From Flagellimonas aequoris (GTDB lineage Bacteria > Bacteroidota > Bacteroidia > Flavobacteriales > Flavobacteriaceae), in assembly GCF_003584165.1 (NCBI RefSeq), contig NZ_QXFJ01000030.1:186001-250000 (forward strand): a stretch of 64,000 bases of DNA. Reading direction: 5' to 3'. The notes under the pieces are model-generated. The model was not told the origin of the DNA. It searched no databases and saw only the letters and a program-made list of their open reading frames with translations. Shown here one piece after another: positions 41,457 through 51,383 of the stretch (position 1 is its first letter; each line of letters starts with the position of its first letter). A program made the position numbers and the translations under genes.

Positions 41457-44309
41457 ATGCCCAAAAGAAAAGATTTAAATTCCATTTTGATTATTGGTTC
41501 TGGCCCTATCATCATTGGTCAGGCATGTGAGTTCGATTATTCTGGTTCCCAAGCGCTTAGGTCGCTTCGAGAAGATGGTATTGAGACCATCTTGATCAAT
41601 AGCAACCCCGCTACGATCATGACCGACCCCTCCATGGCGGACCACGTGTACCTGAAACCGCTGACCACTAAATCCATCGTGGAAATTTTAAAGAAACACC
41701 CGAATATCGATGCCGTTTTACCGACCATGGGAGGACAAACGGCCTTGAACCTTTGCATCGAAGCCGATGAAAAAGGCATTTGGGCAGATTTTGGGGTAGA
41801 GATCATAGGTGTGGACATTGATGCCATCAACATTACCGAGGACCGTGAGAAATTCAGGGAACTCATGTTGAAAATCGGGATAGGTATGCCCCCTCAGGCT
41901 TCGGCCACTTCTTTCCTAAAAGGAAAAGAAATTGCCCAGGAGTTTGGATTCCCCTTGGTCATCCGTGCTTCCTTTACTTTGGGAGGCGCTGGGGCAGGTA
42001 TTGTTTATGATCCAGAGGATTTTGATGATATGCTAAGTCACGGCCTGGAAGTATCGCCCATTCACGAGGTCATGATCGACAAGGCCCTGATGGGCTGGAA
42101 AGAGTATGAGTTGGAGCTATTGCGCGACAAGAACGACAACGTGGTGATCATCTGTACCATTGAGAATATGGACCCGATGGGTATCCACACCGGAGATTCC
42201 ATTACTGTGGCCCCTGCCATGACCCTTTCAGATAGGACTTTCCAAAGAATGAGGGACATGGCCATCCATATGATGCGCAGTATTGGGGATTTTGCCGGGG
42301 GGTGTAACGTGCAGTTCGCCGTGAGTCCGGATGAAAAAGAGGATATCATCGCCATCGAGATCAACCCAAGGGTTTCCCGTTCGTCTGCCTTGGCCTCCAA
42401 AGCAACCGGTTACCCTATTGCAAAGATTGCCGCCAAGTTGGCCATCGGCTATACGTTGGATGAATTGGACAACCAGATTACCAAGTCCACTTCTGCTTTG
42501 TTCGAGCCTACGTTGGACTATGTGATCGTAAAAATACCCCGTTGGAATTTTGATAAGTTCGAAGGATCTGACAGGACGTTGGGACTACAAATGAAATCCG
42601 TAGGGGAGGTGATGGGTATAGGTCGATCGTTTCAGGAAGCCCTGCACAAAGCCACGCAATCCTTAGAGATCAAGCGAAATGGATTGGGCGCCGATGGAAA
42701 AGGTTATAAAGATTACGACACCATCATTGAAAAACTTCGTGTACCCAGCTGGGACAGGGTTTTCGTAATCTATGACGCCATTCAATTGGGTATACCATTG
42801 AAGAGAATCCATGACATCACCAAAATTGATATGTGGTTCTTGAAGCAATATGAAGAACTGCATTATCTGGAATTGGAAGTTTCAAAATATACTATTGAGA
42901 GCCTTCCCAAAGATTTGCTGCTAGAGGCCAAACAAAAAGGGTTTGCTGACCGTCAGATTGCCCACATGTTGGATTGTTACGAAAGCGAAGTACACTCCAA
43001 ACGTATGGATTTGGGAATCAACAGAGTATATAAACTGGTAGATACCTGTGCGGCAGAGTTTAAGGCCGTTACGCCGTATTACTATTCCACCTTTGAAGAA
43101 GAGATTGAAACTCCGGATGGCAAACGTTATGTGGCCAACGACAGTGAGGTGACCGATAAGAAAAAAGTGGTGGTACTGGGCTCTGGACCCAATCGAATCG
43201 GGCAGGGAATCGAGTTTGATTACTGTTGCGTGCACGGGGTTTTGGCCGCTGCCGAATGTGGTTATGAGACCATTATGATCAACTGCAACCCCGAAACCGT
43301 TTCCACGGATTTCGACACTGCTGACAAGTTGTATTTTGAACCTGTATTCTGGGAACACATCTACGATATCATCCTTCATGAAAAGCCTGAAGGGGTCATT
43401 GTACAGTTGGGAGGACAAACAGCGCTGAAATTGGCCGAGAAACTGGATAAATATGGAATCAATATTATCGGAACCAGTTTCCATTCCTTGGATTTGGCCG
43501 AGGATAGGGGAAGTTTCTCCACACTTTTGAAGGACAACAACATTCCATACCCAAGATTTGGTGTAGCGGAAACCGCAGATGAGGCCATGGATTTGGCGGA
43601 TCAATTGAATTTTCCTCTTTTGGTAAGACCGTCATATGTATTGGGTGGACAGGGTATGAAGATCGTGATCAACAAAGAAGAACTGGAATCCCATGTGGTG
43701 TCTTTGTTGAAGAGTATCCCCAACAATAAACTGCTTCTAGACCATTATCTGGATGGCGCCATTGAGGCGGAAGCCGATGCCATTTGCGATGGTGAGGATG
43801 TGTACATCATCGGTATCATGGAGCATATAGAGCCTTGTGGGATCCACTCAGGGGATTCCAATGCCACATTGCCACCTTTCAACTTGGGAGAATTTGTGTT
43901 GCAACAGATCAAGGATCACACCAAGAAGATTGCCTTGGCCTTGAATACGGTTGGACTAATCAATATCCAGTTCGCCATCAAGGATGATATTGTGTATATC
44001 ATCGAAGCAAATCCAAGGGCCTCACGTACCGTTCCCTTTATTGCCAAAGCTTATGGCGAACCGTATGTAAACTACGCCACCAAAGTAATGTTGGGAGAGA
44101 AAAAGGTGAAGGACTTTGTGTTCAATCCAAAATTGGAGGGTTATGCCATCAAGCAGCCTGTGTTCTCCTTTAACAAGTTCCCCAATGTAAACAAAAACTT
44201 GGGCCCCGAGATGAAGAGCACCGGCGAGAGCATTCTGTTCATTGAGAGTTTGAAGGACGACGAGTTCTACAACCTGTACTCAAGAAGAAAGATGTACTTG
44301 AGCAAATAG
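41457..44309 (+). CDS. carB: Carbamoyl-phosphate synthase large subunit, short form
   Basis: A 950-residue CarB. Two ATP-grasp halves are present (first with IIGSGPIIIGQACEFDYSG near 13-31; second with VLGSGPNRIGQGIEFDYC near 573-590). It lacks the C-terminal MGS-like allosteric domain: after FNKFPNVNKNLGPEMKSTGE only about 25 residues remain, ending YSRRKMYLSK, where E. coli CarB continues for about 120. Catalysis should be intact (HCO3-, NH3 from CarA, 2 ATP to carbamoyl phosphate) while UMP/ornithine control is missing. carA is not in the window. Confidence 0.95.
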   Translation: MPKRKDLNSILIIGSGPIIIGQACEFDYSGSQALRSLREDGIETILINSNPATIMTDPSMADHVYLKPLTTKSIVEILKKHPNIDAVLPTMGGQTALNLCIEADEKGIWADFGVEIIGVDIDAINITEDREKFRELMLKIGIGMPPQASATSFLKGKEIAQEFGFPLVIRASFTLGGAGAGIVYDPEDFDDMLSHGLEVSPIHEVMIDKALMGWKEYELELLRDKNDNVVIICTIENMDPMGIHTGDSITVAPAMTLSDRTFQRMRDMAIHMMRSIGDFAGGCNVQFAVSPDEKEDIIAIEINPRVSRSSALASKATGYPIAKIAAKLAIGYTLDELDNQITKSTSALFEPTLDYVIVKIPRWNFDKFEGSDRTLGLQMKSVGEVMGIGRSFQEALHKATQSLEIKRNGLGADGKGYKDYDTIIEKLRVPSWDRVFVIYDAIQLGIPLKRIHDITKIDMWFLKQYEELHYLELEVSKYTIESLPKDLLLEAKQKGFADRQIAHMLDCYESEVHSKRMDLGINRVYKLVDTCAAEFKAVTPYYYSTFEEEIETPDGKRYVANDSEVTDKKKVVVLGSGPNRIGQGIEFDYCCVHGVLAAAECGYETIMINCNPETVSTDFDTADKLYFEPVFWEHIYDIILHEKPEGVIVQLGGQTALKLAEKLDKYGINIIGTSFHSLDLAEDRGSFSTLLKDNNIPYPRFGVAETADEAMDLADQLNFPLLVRPSYVLGGQGMKIVINKEELESHVVSLLKSIPNNKLLLDHYLDGAIEAEADAICDGEDVYIIGIMEHIEPCGIHSGDSNATLPPFNLGEFVLQQIKDHTKKIALALNTVGLINIQFAIKDDIVYIIEANPRASRTVPFIAKAYGEPYVNYATKVMLGEKKVKDFVFNPKLEGYAIKQPVFSFNKFPNVNKNLGPEMKSTGESILFIESLKDDEFYNLYSRRKMYLSK

Positions 44310-44321
44310 ATTAAACTTGAA

Positions 44322-44930
44322 TTAAACCTTTGCAGCGGCTGCCTGATCCAGCAATTCAAAAGATTGGGCAATCGTTTCAAAGGTTTTTTGATGCTCTTCT
44401 TTTTTACTTTTTAAGGTCCAAGCCATAATCATGTAGATATTTTCCGTGCCTTCAACAAAGGTTAGAAAATAGGATATTTCCTCATCGATGCCTTCCACAT
44501 GGCCATCGATTTCTACCGATTCGGCATCCAATCCATGTATGGTCATGGGCTTTACCTCGGATTGATGGCTCACCTGAATGGTGCTGGTAAAGGCTTGAAG
44601 CTGGATTTTCCTATAATTCTGCAACAGTGTAATGCCCTCGTTGTATTGATCCAATTCCTTATAAACATCCACAAAATCTTGCTTGGGCTCATCAATAATG
44701 ATGGTATAGGCTTCCTTAAAAAGGTTTTGGTATTGAAGTGATGCTTCTTCGTTGAGCCCTGTGGTGCCTTTCATGAATTTTGGAAGGCTTATTTGGTATT
44801 CTTCGTTGACCGTTACCGTATGGAAATCCTCCATTTTGGGTTCCTTATTACCATTTTTGCCTTTGGACTTGATGCAGGAAGAAAAGGAAAAAACAGCTAA
44901 GAAAAGCAATAGGGTTACCGGATTTTTCAT
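44322..44930 (-). CDS. Lipoprotein of unknown function
   Basis: A 202-residue lipoprotein (signal ending FSFSSC, Cys19) with an acidic and basic linker KSKGKNGNKEPKMEDF, then a compact domain with VTVNEEYQISLPKFMKGTTGL and YMIMAWTLKSKKEEHQKTFE. The pattern of alternating strands and a final helix resembles PsbP/DUF1795-type lipoproteins, but this is tentative. Converges on carB with a gap of 12 bases. Confidence 0.7.
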   Translation of the reverse strand: MKNPVTLLLFLAVFSFSSCIKSKGKNGNKEPKMEDFHTVTVNEEYQISLPKFMKGTTGLNEEASLQYQNLFKEAYTIIIDEPKQDFVDVYKELDQYNEGITLLQNYRKIQLQAFTSTIQVSHQSEVKPMTIHGLDAESVEIDGHVEGIDEEISYFLTFVEGTENIYMIMAWTLKSKKEEHQKTFETIAQSFELLDQAAAAKV

Positions 44931-45014
44931 GGTTTGATAGGGCTACGTGGTTTGTGCACCGACGAAGATACATTTTTAATATCATCGTTTAAAGTCTCAT
45001 TATCCCTAAAACAA

Positions 45015-45034
45015 AAGGGCCCATAAAGGCCCTT
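45015..45034 (-). terminator. Terminator of the AhpD-like gene
   Basis: AAGGGCC (45015-45021) pairs with GGCCCTT (45028-45034), 6-base loop; plus-strand As at 45008-45016 act as the T-run for leftward transcripts. Confidence 0.75.
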
Positions 45035-45057
45035 GTTGCATACTGATTTTAATTTTC

Positions 45058-45498
45058 CTAGTCCTCAACTGGTTTTAGGGTACTTATGGCAATCCGGTTC
45101 CATGCATTGATGGTAATTACCGCCATAATGATTTGGGCCAAGTAATGTTCACCAAATATTCTCAACCCTTTTTCGTACGTTTCCTTTGTCAATCCATCTT
45201 TATGGATCAAAGTGACCTCCTCGGTAATTTTGAGTATGATCTGTTCCTCTTCGGAATAAAGTTCAGTGTCCGACCAAGCATCCAACAAGAAAATTCGTTT
45301 GGCCTCTTCACCCAAGGCAAGGGCATCCTTGGTGTGCATATTCAAACAGAATGCACAGCCATTGATTTGGGAGGCCCGTATTTTGATCAGTTCATAATGC
45401 AATTTGTTCAGATCACTTTTTTGCATGTAGCCCTCAAGTCCGAGCATAGCCCTCAAGGCTTTTGGTTCCGTTGCATCAATTTGGATTCGTTGTTCCAT
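45058..45498 (-). CDS. AhpD-like carboxymuconolactone-decarboxylase-family protein
   Basis: A 146-residue alkylhydroperoxidase-core protein. The redox motif AFCLNMHTKDA gives CxxxxH with one Cys, preceded by GCAFC, so the pair CAFC is the CxxC of AhpD-type peroxidases (about residues 50-53), followed by His57. Members reduce hydroperoxides or act as redox carriers, and this family often sits next to Crp/Fnr genes. It is 63 bases after the Crp/Fnr gene and probably regulated by it. Confidence 0.85.
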   Translation of the reverse strand: MEQRIQIDATEPKALRAMLGLEGYMQKSDLNKLHYELIKIRASQINGCAFCLNMHTKDALALGEEAKRIFLLDAWSDTELYSEEEQIILKITEEVTLIHKDGLTKETYEKGLRIFGEHYLAQIIMAVITINAWNRIAISTLKPVED

Positions 45499-45561
45499 CG
45501 TTTTGTTTTTAAATTTTGATGCTAAGGTAGATGGGTGGGGTTCCCAAATACTTAAACTGGT

Positions 45562-46149
45562 TTAAGAACGCTTTTTGGCGCGGATTTCACTCACATATTC
45601 TGGGGTCAGGCCCAGAAAGGAGGCAATCAGATATTGGGGTACACGTTGGGCGAACTCTGGAAAATGCTCGGTAAAGTGAAAATAGATCTCCTCTTTGGAA
45701 AAGTCGAACAGGTATTTCATTTTCATGATGGAAGAACCATAGGCAATTTGGAATATGATCCTGAAATACCGTTCCAATTGTGGGAAATCATGGAGCAATC
45801 TTTCATATTCCCCATACCGAACGGAAAGAACAACGGTGTTCTCTATCGCTTGGATGAAAAAATGGGTGTTGGTTTGCTTCTGAAAAGCCAAAAAGTCTGT
45901 GATCCACCAATTTTCCAGAGCAAATTGAACCGTACGTTCCGTGCCTTTTTCGGTAAGAAAATACATGTGTACGCAGCCTTTCAACACAAAATAGATCTGG
46001 TCACAAGGACTATTGGCTTTCATCAATAGCTGTTTTTTCTTCTGATTTTGTGTTTCAAAATAGGAGCGGATGATTTCGAATTCTTTTTCCGAAATCGTTA
46101 CAAATTGATTCAGATGGTCAAAAAAAGGATGTGCACTGGATTTTTTCAT
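45562..46149 (-). CDS. Crp/Fnr-family transcriptional regulator
   Basis: A 195-residue regulator. Start set at Met (46149), MKKSSAHPFFDHLNQF, the family's normal start; the open frame continues 29 residues upstream to 46236 without the family pattern. The cyclic-nucleotide-like beta-roll (about 20-110) is followed by a winged-helix part (QRVPQYLIASFLGLTPEYVSEIRAKKR). There is no Fe-S cysteine set as in Fnr. Probably controls the AhpD-like gene downstream. Confidence 0.88.
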   Translation of the reverse strand: MKKSSAHPFFDHLNQFVTISEKEFEIIRSYFETQNQKKKQLLMKANSPCDQIYFVLKGCVHMYFLTEKGTERTVQFALENWWITDFLAFQKQTNTHFFIQAIENTVVLSVRYGEYERLLHDFPQLERYFRIIFQIAYGSSIMKMKYLFDFSKEEIYFHFTEHFPEFAQRVPQYLIASFLGLTPEYVSEIRAKKRS

Positions 46150-46410
46150 GGACTCGTAAAACCTGATAGGGTGTTGGGTTATCTTACAAAATACATCAAA
46201 TCCTATTGAATGAGCTGGAAAATTGCCAATAGCCATTCATAAAAGCTACTAAAATTCAGAGGATTCTTCGGGATAGGAGGAAATTGGATAAATTTTTGTT
46301 AAAACCTATGATGTAATTTTGCACTTAATGAATTTTTAGGGGTTAACTTCAACCGTATCAATAAAAATATAAATACACTTGCCAATTTTAACCTTTATTA
46401 ACAACCAGTA

Positions 46411-46442
46411 TTTGTTGGAATTGTCTGCGTGAGCTAGTTTTG
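46411..46442 (+). promoter_or_regulatory. Putative promoter of the small exported protein
   Basis: TTTG (46411-46414), 20 bases, TAGTTTTG (46435-46442). The ATG is only 9 bases after the -7 element, so the mRNA would have almost no leader. Confidence 0.5.
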
Positions 46443-46450
46443 TTGCCCAA

Positions 46451-46855
46451 ATGAAAAAGGCATTCAGGCGCTATTTATTTCCCCTTTGCATCCTTTTATT
46501 GGGAGGGTTCATCAATTTGTATGCGGATTCGCAGAACAGTATTGATGAAGAAAACGCCTGTTACCTAGAAGCCGGTCAAAATCTTGAGAATATTGACTCG
46601 GTTGGATTGCTTCAATATGGCCCTGAAAAAAAGCATTGCACCGAAACAGAAGTTGAAGAGCAAGAAGAAAGGGAAGAGGAAGCAGCCTCACATGATTTGG
46701 ATTTAGAGTATGGCAGTTATTTGACTGCCTTTTTTTATGCCTCACAATCGGGGCAATTTATCCGTAAACCTGATACAGACCTTGGTGATCTATCACCTAG
46801 TCCGATTTCCACACCGCTTAAGCGATACATTAGGTTCCAGGTATTCCGGATTTAG
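46451..46855 (+). CDS. Small exported protein upstream of the RND operon
   Basis: A 134-residue protein with a signal peptide (about 1-24, FPLCILLLGGFINLYADS). The mature part is acidic (TEVEEQEEREEEAASHDLDLEY), followed by a hydrophobic/aromatic segment YGSYLTAFFYASQSG and a basic tail. No homology recognised. It precedes the RND genes by 149 bases on the same strand with its own promoter; a role tied to efflux is possible but only by position. Confidence 0.55.
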   Translation: MKKAFRRYLFPLCILLLGGFINLYADSQNSIDEENACYLEAGQNLENIDSVGLLQYGPEKKHCTETEVEEQEEREEEAASHDLDLEYGSYLTAFFYASQSGQFIRKPDTDLGDLSPSPISTPLKRYIRFQVFRI

Positions 46856-47004
46856 AATTTTCTTTCCAGAATGGCTCATTATTATGATGTTGCCATTCTC
46901 TCACATCACTTTGAGTAAATATCAATAACCAGGGGCAGGTCCATGTTAACGGATTAGGACTTCCCTTAATCATTTTCAAAAACCATTTTAAACCATTTAA
47001 AACT

Positions 47005-48090
47005 ATGAGGAGAATTCCCATCTTCATTGGCTTGTTCGCATTGCTTTGCTACAGTACAAGTTGCGAATCCAAAAAACATGAAAACAAGGACGAAACCAAA
47101 TACCTCGTTTCCAGTCCCATTCGAAAGGATACGTCGATCACCAAGGATTATGTATGTCTGATCCATTCCATAAGGCATATTGAGCTAAGAGCCTTGGAAA
47201 AAGGATACCTGCAACACATTTATGTGGATGAGGGACAATCGGTGACCAAGGGACAGAAAATGTTCTACATTATGCCCAACGTGTACCAAGCCGATCTTCA
47301 AAAGGCCAAAGCTGAGGCAGAGGTTGCGGAAATCCAATATAAAAACACCCAGTTGTTGGCCGATGGCAATGTAGTGTCTGCCAACGAACTTGCCATGGCC
47401 AAAGCAGAATTTGACCGGGCCAAGGCAGAGGTCTCCTTAGCGGAGACCCACTTGGGCTTTACCGATATCCGTGCCCCATTTGATGGCATTATGGACCATT
47501 TGGAAGCAAGGGAAGGTAGCCTTTTGGATGAAGGCGAATTGTTGACCACCCTGTCCGACAACAGCAAAATGTGGGTCTACTTCAATGTTCCCGAGTCAGA
47601 GTACTTGGATTACATTACCAGTGCCAACAAGGGCAGTAAACAAAAAGTGGAGCTTTTGATGGCCAACAACAAAAAGTTCAATCAACCCGGGATAGTGGAG
47701 ACCATCGAGGGAGAGTTCAACAACCAAACAGGGAACATCGCCTTCCGTGCCACGTTCCCTAATCCAGATGGTATTTTGCGCCACGGGGAAACCGGAAGCG
47801 TTTTGATGACGGTTCCTTTGAAAAATGCCATGTTGATCCCACAGAAAGCCACTTTTGAGGTTTTGGACAAAAAATATGTCTTTGTACTTGATAAGGATGA
47901 TAAGGTGCAACAGCGAGAAATTGTTGTTGGGGCCGAACTTCCCCATCTTTTTGTAGTGGAAAAGGGATTGTCCGAAGATGACAAAGTATTGTTGGAAGGC
48001 ATTCGTATGGTAAGAAACGGCGAAAAAATTCATTACGAATTCGAAAAGCCTGAAGCCATACTGGCCAATCTAGAATTGTACACTGAGTAA
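47005..48090 (+). CDS. RND efflux periplasmic adaptor, lipoprotein
   Basis: A 361-residue membrane-fusion protein of the AcrA/MexA type. Lipoprotein signal ending CYSTSC, then barrel-sandwich (GYLQHIYVDEGQSVTKGQ), a coiled-coil hairpin (about 90-150, alternating Ala/Glu/Lys) and the FTDIRAPFDGIMDHLEAREGS lipoyl half in pieces. It bridges the AcrB-like pump to the outer-membrane channel. It is 23 bases before the pump gene. Confidence 0.92.
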   Translation: MRRIPIFIGLFALLCYSTSCESKKHENKDETKYLVSSPIRKDTSITKDYVCLIHSIRHIELRALEKGYLQHIYVDEGQSVTKGQKMFYIMPNVYQADLQKAKAEAEVAEIQYKNTQLLADGNVVSANELAMAKAEFDRAKAEVSLAETHLGFTDIRAPFDGIMDHLEAREGSLLDEGELLTTLSDNSKMWVYFNVPESEYLDYITSANKGSKQKVELLMANNKKFNQPGIVETIEGEFNNQTGNIAFRATFPNPDGILRHGETGSVLMTVPLKNAMLIPQKATFEVLDKKYVFVLDKDDKVQQREIVVGAELPHLFVVEKGLSEDDKVLLEGIRMVRNGEKIHYEFEKPEAILANLELYTE

Positions 48091-48113
48091 CAATCCCAAA
48101 ATCTCCAGACAAT

Positions 48114-51100
48114 ATGTTTAAAAAGTTTATACACAGGCCCGTATTGGCAATCGTGATCTCGGTCATCATTGTCTTTGTAGGGATGCTGGCCATAAAACAG
48201 CTGCCCATATCGCAGTTCCCGCAAATTGCCCCTACAACAGTGAACATTTTCATTGCCTATCCTGGTGCAAGTGCCGATGTATTGGTAAAATCGACCCTGA
48301 TTCCTTTGGAAACCTCCATCAACGGGGTACAGGGCATGCGTTATATCGCTTCCGATGCCACCAGTGCGGGTGAGGGAACCCTTCGCGTAATCTTTGAACC
48401 GGGGACCGACCCCAACCAGGCCGTGGTACGGGTAAAGACCCGGGTAGACCAGGTAATGCCCCTTTTACCGGATTTGGTGCAAAGGGAAGGGGTGATCATC
48501 ACCCCCGTACAGCCCAGTATGTTGATGTACGTGAACTTGTACAGTGATTCCAAGAACAATGATGAAAAGTTCCTGTACAACTATGCGTACACCAAAATGA
48601 TACCTGAAATCCAAAGGATCAACGGTATCGCCAGTGCCAAGATTTTGGGTAGCCGTAAGTTCGCCATGCGGGTTTGGTTGAAACCGGACCGTATGCGGGC
48701 CTATAACGTTTCGGCGGAAGAGGTCCTAGAGGCCATGGAAGACCAAAGTATTTTGGCAAGACCAGGCCGTTTGGGGAGAAGTTCGGGTAAAAAGGCCCAA
48801 TCCCTGGAATATGTGTTGGTTTATCAAGATCGATATAGTGAGCCTGAACAATACAAGGACATTATCATCAAGGCCAATGAGGAAGGAGAAATCTTGAAGT
48901 TGGGCGATTTGGCCGATGTGGAACTCGGTAGTGAGTTCTTCGATATTTATTCCAACCTCGACGGTAAACCGTCCGCTTCCATTGTATTGAAACAGACCTT
49001 TGGAAGTAACGGTAGTGATGTGATCAAGGCCGTTAAGGAGAAATTGAACGAACTAGAGGCCGAAATGCCCCCGGGAATCGACTACAAGATCAGTTATGAC
49101 GTTTCCAACTTCTTGGATGCCTCCATTGAGCAAGTGTTACATACCCTACGGGATGCCTTTATCTTGGTGGCCATTGTGGTGTTCCTGTTCTTGGGGGATT
49201 GGCGATCCACATTGATTCCGATCATCGCGGTACCCGTTTCCTTGATCGGAGCCTTCTTTGTGATGCAGATGTTCGGTCTGTCCATCAACCTGATTACCCT
49301 CTTCGCTTTGGTATTGGCCATAGGTATTGTGGTGGATAACGCCATTGTGGTGGTGGAGGCGGTCCACGTGAAGATGCACGAGGAAAACCTAACACCGTAC
49401 AAGGCATCCTATGAAGTATTGGGAGAGATTGGTGGTGCGATCATTGCGATTACCTTGGTAATGACCTCGGTGTTTATCCCCATTTCGTTCATGACAGGAC
49501 CGGTTGGGGTATTCTACCGACAGTTCTCCATCACCATGGCGGGATCTATTGTGATTTCGGCCATTGTGGCCCTTACATTGACTCCGGTACTCTGCGCCAT
49601 GATGTTAAAGAATACCCATGGTCAAGCCAGAAGAAAATCACCTGTCAACCGCTTTATTGATTGGTTTAATGGGAAGTTTGAAAAACTTACGGGAAGGTAT
49701 GTCGGTGTCTTGAACAAGATCGTAAACCGAAGAGTGGTGACATTTGGCCTTTTGTTGGCTTTCTGTGCCGGTATCTTTTTTACCAATCAGGTATTGCCGG
49801 CCGGATTTATCCCGAACGAGGACCAAGGGATGATCTACGCGATCATCCAGACACCTCCTGGTGCTACTTTGGAGCGTACCAATGAGGTGGCCAGAAAACT
49901 TCAGAAAATTTGTGAAGAGACCGAAGGTGTGGAATCCGTTTCATCCTTGGCCGGTTATGAGATCATGACCGAAGGTAGGGGTTCCAACGCAGGTACCTGT
50001 TTGATCAACTTAAAACCATGGTCGCAAAGGGAACATTCCGTTCACGAGATCATGGAAGAACTGGAAGAAGAAACCAAAGACCTAGGGGCGGTCATAGAAT
50101 ACTTCGAGCCCCCGGCCGTTCCTGGCTTTGGTTCATCCGGTGGTTTCTCCATGCGTTTGCTGGATAAGACCAACGGTACCGACTACCACGAATTCGAGCG
50201 TGTCAACAACAATTTTATGGATGCATTGCGCGAGCGTAAGGAGTTGACAGGTTTGTTTACCTTCTTTGCTGCCAATTATCCTCAATATGAATTGAAGATC
50301 AACAATAAAGTGGCTATGCAAAAAGGCGTTTCCATAGGAAAAGCCATGGAAAATTTGAACATCCTTATCGGTAGTACCTATGAGCAAGGTTTTATCCGCT
50401 TTGGTCGATTCTTCAAGGTGTACACCCAAGCAGCCCCAGAATATCGTGGGTTGCCATCAGACCTTGAAAAACTGTTTGTTAAGAACGAAGAAGGGGAAAT
50501 GGTTCCTTATTCCGCCTTTATGACCATGGAGAAAAAACTGGGACCTAACGAGATTACCCGTTACAACCTGTACAACTCTGCGGCCATTAGAGGGCTTCCT
50601 GCAGCTGGGTTTACCAGTGGTGATGCCATTAAGGCGATTAAGGATGTGGCTGAGAAGACATTGCCTAGGGGTTATGACATTGCTTGGGAAGGATTATCCT
50701 ATGATGAGGCCCAACGCGGTAACGAATCCATCTACATTTTCATGGTGGTATTGATTTTCGTGTACTTGGTATTGGCTGCACAGTATGAAAGTTTCCTTTT
50801 GCCATTGGCCGTAATCCTTTCATTGCCTGTTGGGGTTTTTGGATCTTTCTTCCTGTTGAAGGTCATGGGATTGTCCAATGACGTGTATGCACAAATCGGG
50901 ATGATCATGCTGGTGGGACTCCTGGGTAAAAACGCGGTATTGATCGTGGAATTTGCCGTGCAGAAGCACCGTGAAGGTGCCACGATCCTAGAGGCGGCCA
51001 TCGAAGGTTCCAAACAGCGGTTCCGTCCGATTTTGATGACCTCTTTTGCCTTTATTGCCGGTTTGATACCATTGGTGGTAGCCACAGGTGCAGGGGCCAT

Positions 51101-51383
51101 CGGTAACCGTACTATTGGAGGTTCTGCCCTTGGGGGGATGCTTATCGGTACCATCTTTGGAGTATTGTTGATTCCTGGACTGTATTTCATCTTTGCCAAA
51201 ATGGCTGAAGGGAAAAGCCTTATCAGGGATGAACATGACGAACCTATTTCCGAGGAATTGTTCAAGGATAATGATACCGAAAGTAGGCTGCGTGCCCGTT
51301 TACGCGAGGTAAACAAACTGTTGAAAAAAATGACCACAAGAAATGGAAACAAAAAGAAAAAAGGGAGCAATGAAGAAGAATAG
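48114..51383 (+). CDS. RND multidrug efflux permease (AcrB/HAE-1 type)
   Basis: A 1089-residue inner-membrane proton antiporter. 12 membrane helices are spread as one N-terminal helix, five near 335-500, one near 540 and five near 870-1040; two large periplasmic loops follow TM1 and TM7. Proton-relay Asp pair in IGIVVDNAIVVVEAV and GxxxD motifs are visible. It starts MFKKFIHRPVLAIVIS like HAE-1 pumps. Substrate profile unknown; multidrug or bile-salt type export is likely. Middle gene of the trio. Confidence 0.95.
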   Translation: MFKKFIHRPVLAIVISVIIVFVGMLAIKQLPISQFPQIAPTTVNIFIAYPGASADVLVKSTLIPLETSINGVQGMRYIASDATSAGEGTLRVIFEPGTDPNQAVVRVKTRVDQVMPLLPDLVQREGVIITPVQPSMLMYVNLYSDSKNNDEKFLYNYAYTKMIPEIQRINGIASAKILGSRKFAMRVWLKPDRMRAYNVSAEEVLEAMEDQSILARPGRLGRSSGKKAQSLEYVLVYQDRYSEPEQYKDIIIKANEEGEILKLGDLADVELGSEFFDIYSNLDGKPSASIVLKQTFGSNGSDVIKAVKEKLNELEAEMPPGIDYKISYDVSNFLDASIEQVLHTLRDAFILVAIVVFLFLGDWRSTLIPIIAVPVSLIGAFFVMQMFGLSINLITLFALVLAIGIVVDNAIVVVEAVHVKMHEENLTPYKASYEVLGEIGGAIIAITLVMTSVFIPISFMTGPVGVFYRQFSITMAGSIVISAIVALTLTPVLCAMMLKNTHGQARRKSPVNRFIDWFNGKFEKLTGRYVGVLNKIVNRRVVTFGLLLAFCAGIFFTNQVLPAGFIPNEDQGMIYAIIQTPPGATLERTNEVARKLQKICEETEGVESVSSLAGYEIMTEGRGSNAGTCLINLKPWSQREHSVHEIMEELEEETKDLGAVIEYFEPPAVPGFGSSGGFSMRLLDKTNGTDYHEFERVNNNFMDALRERKELTGLFTFFAANYPQYELKINNKVAMQKGVSIGKAMENLNILIGSTYEQGFIRFGRFFKVYTQAAPEYRGLPSDLEKLFVKNEEGEMVPYSAFMTMEKKLGPNEITRYNLYNSAAIRGLPAAGFTSGDAIKAIKDVAEKTLPRGYDIAWEGLSYDEAQRGNESIYIFMVVLIFVYLVLAAQYESFLLPLAVILSLPVGVFGSFFLLKVMGLSNDVYAQIGMIMLVGLLGKNAVLIVEFAVQKHREGATILEAAIEGSKQRFRPILMTSFAFIAGLIPLVVATGAGAIGNRTIGGSALGGMLIGTIFGVLLIPGLYFIFAKMAEGKSLIRDEHDEPISEELFKDNDTESRLRARLREVNKLLKKMTTRNGNKKKKGSNEEE

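Noticed and set aside
46150-46236. Upstream extension of the Crp/Fnr frame
   Set aside because: The extra 29 residues do not resemble the family; Met at 46149 matches the usual start.
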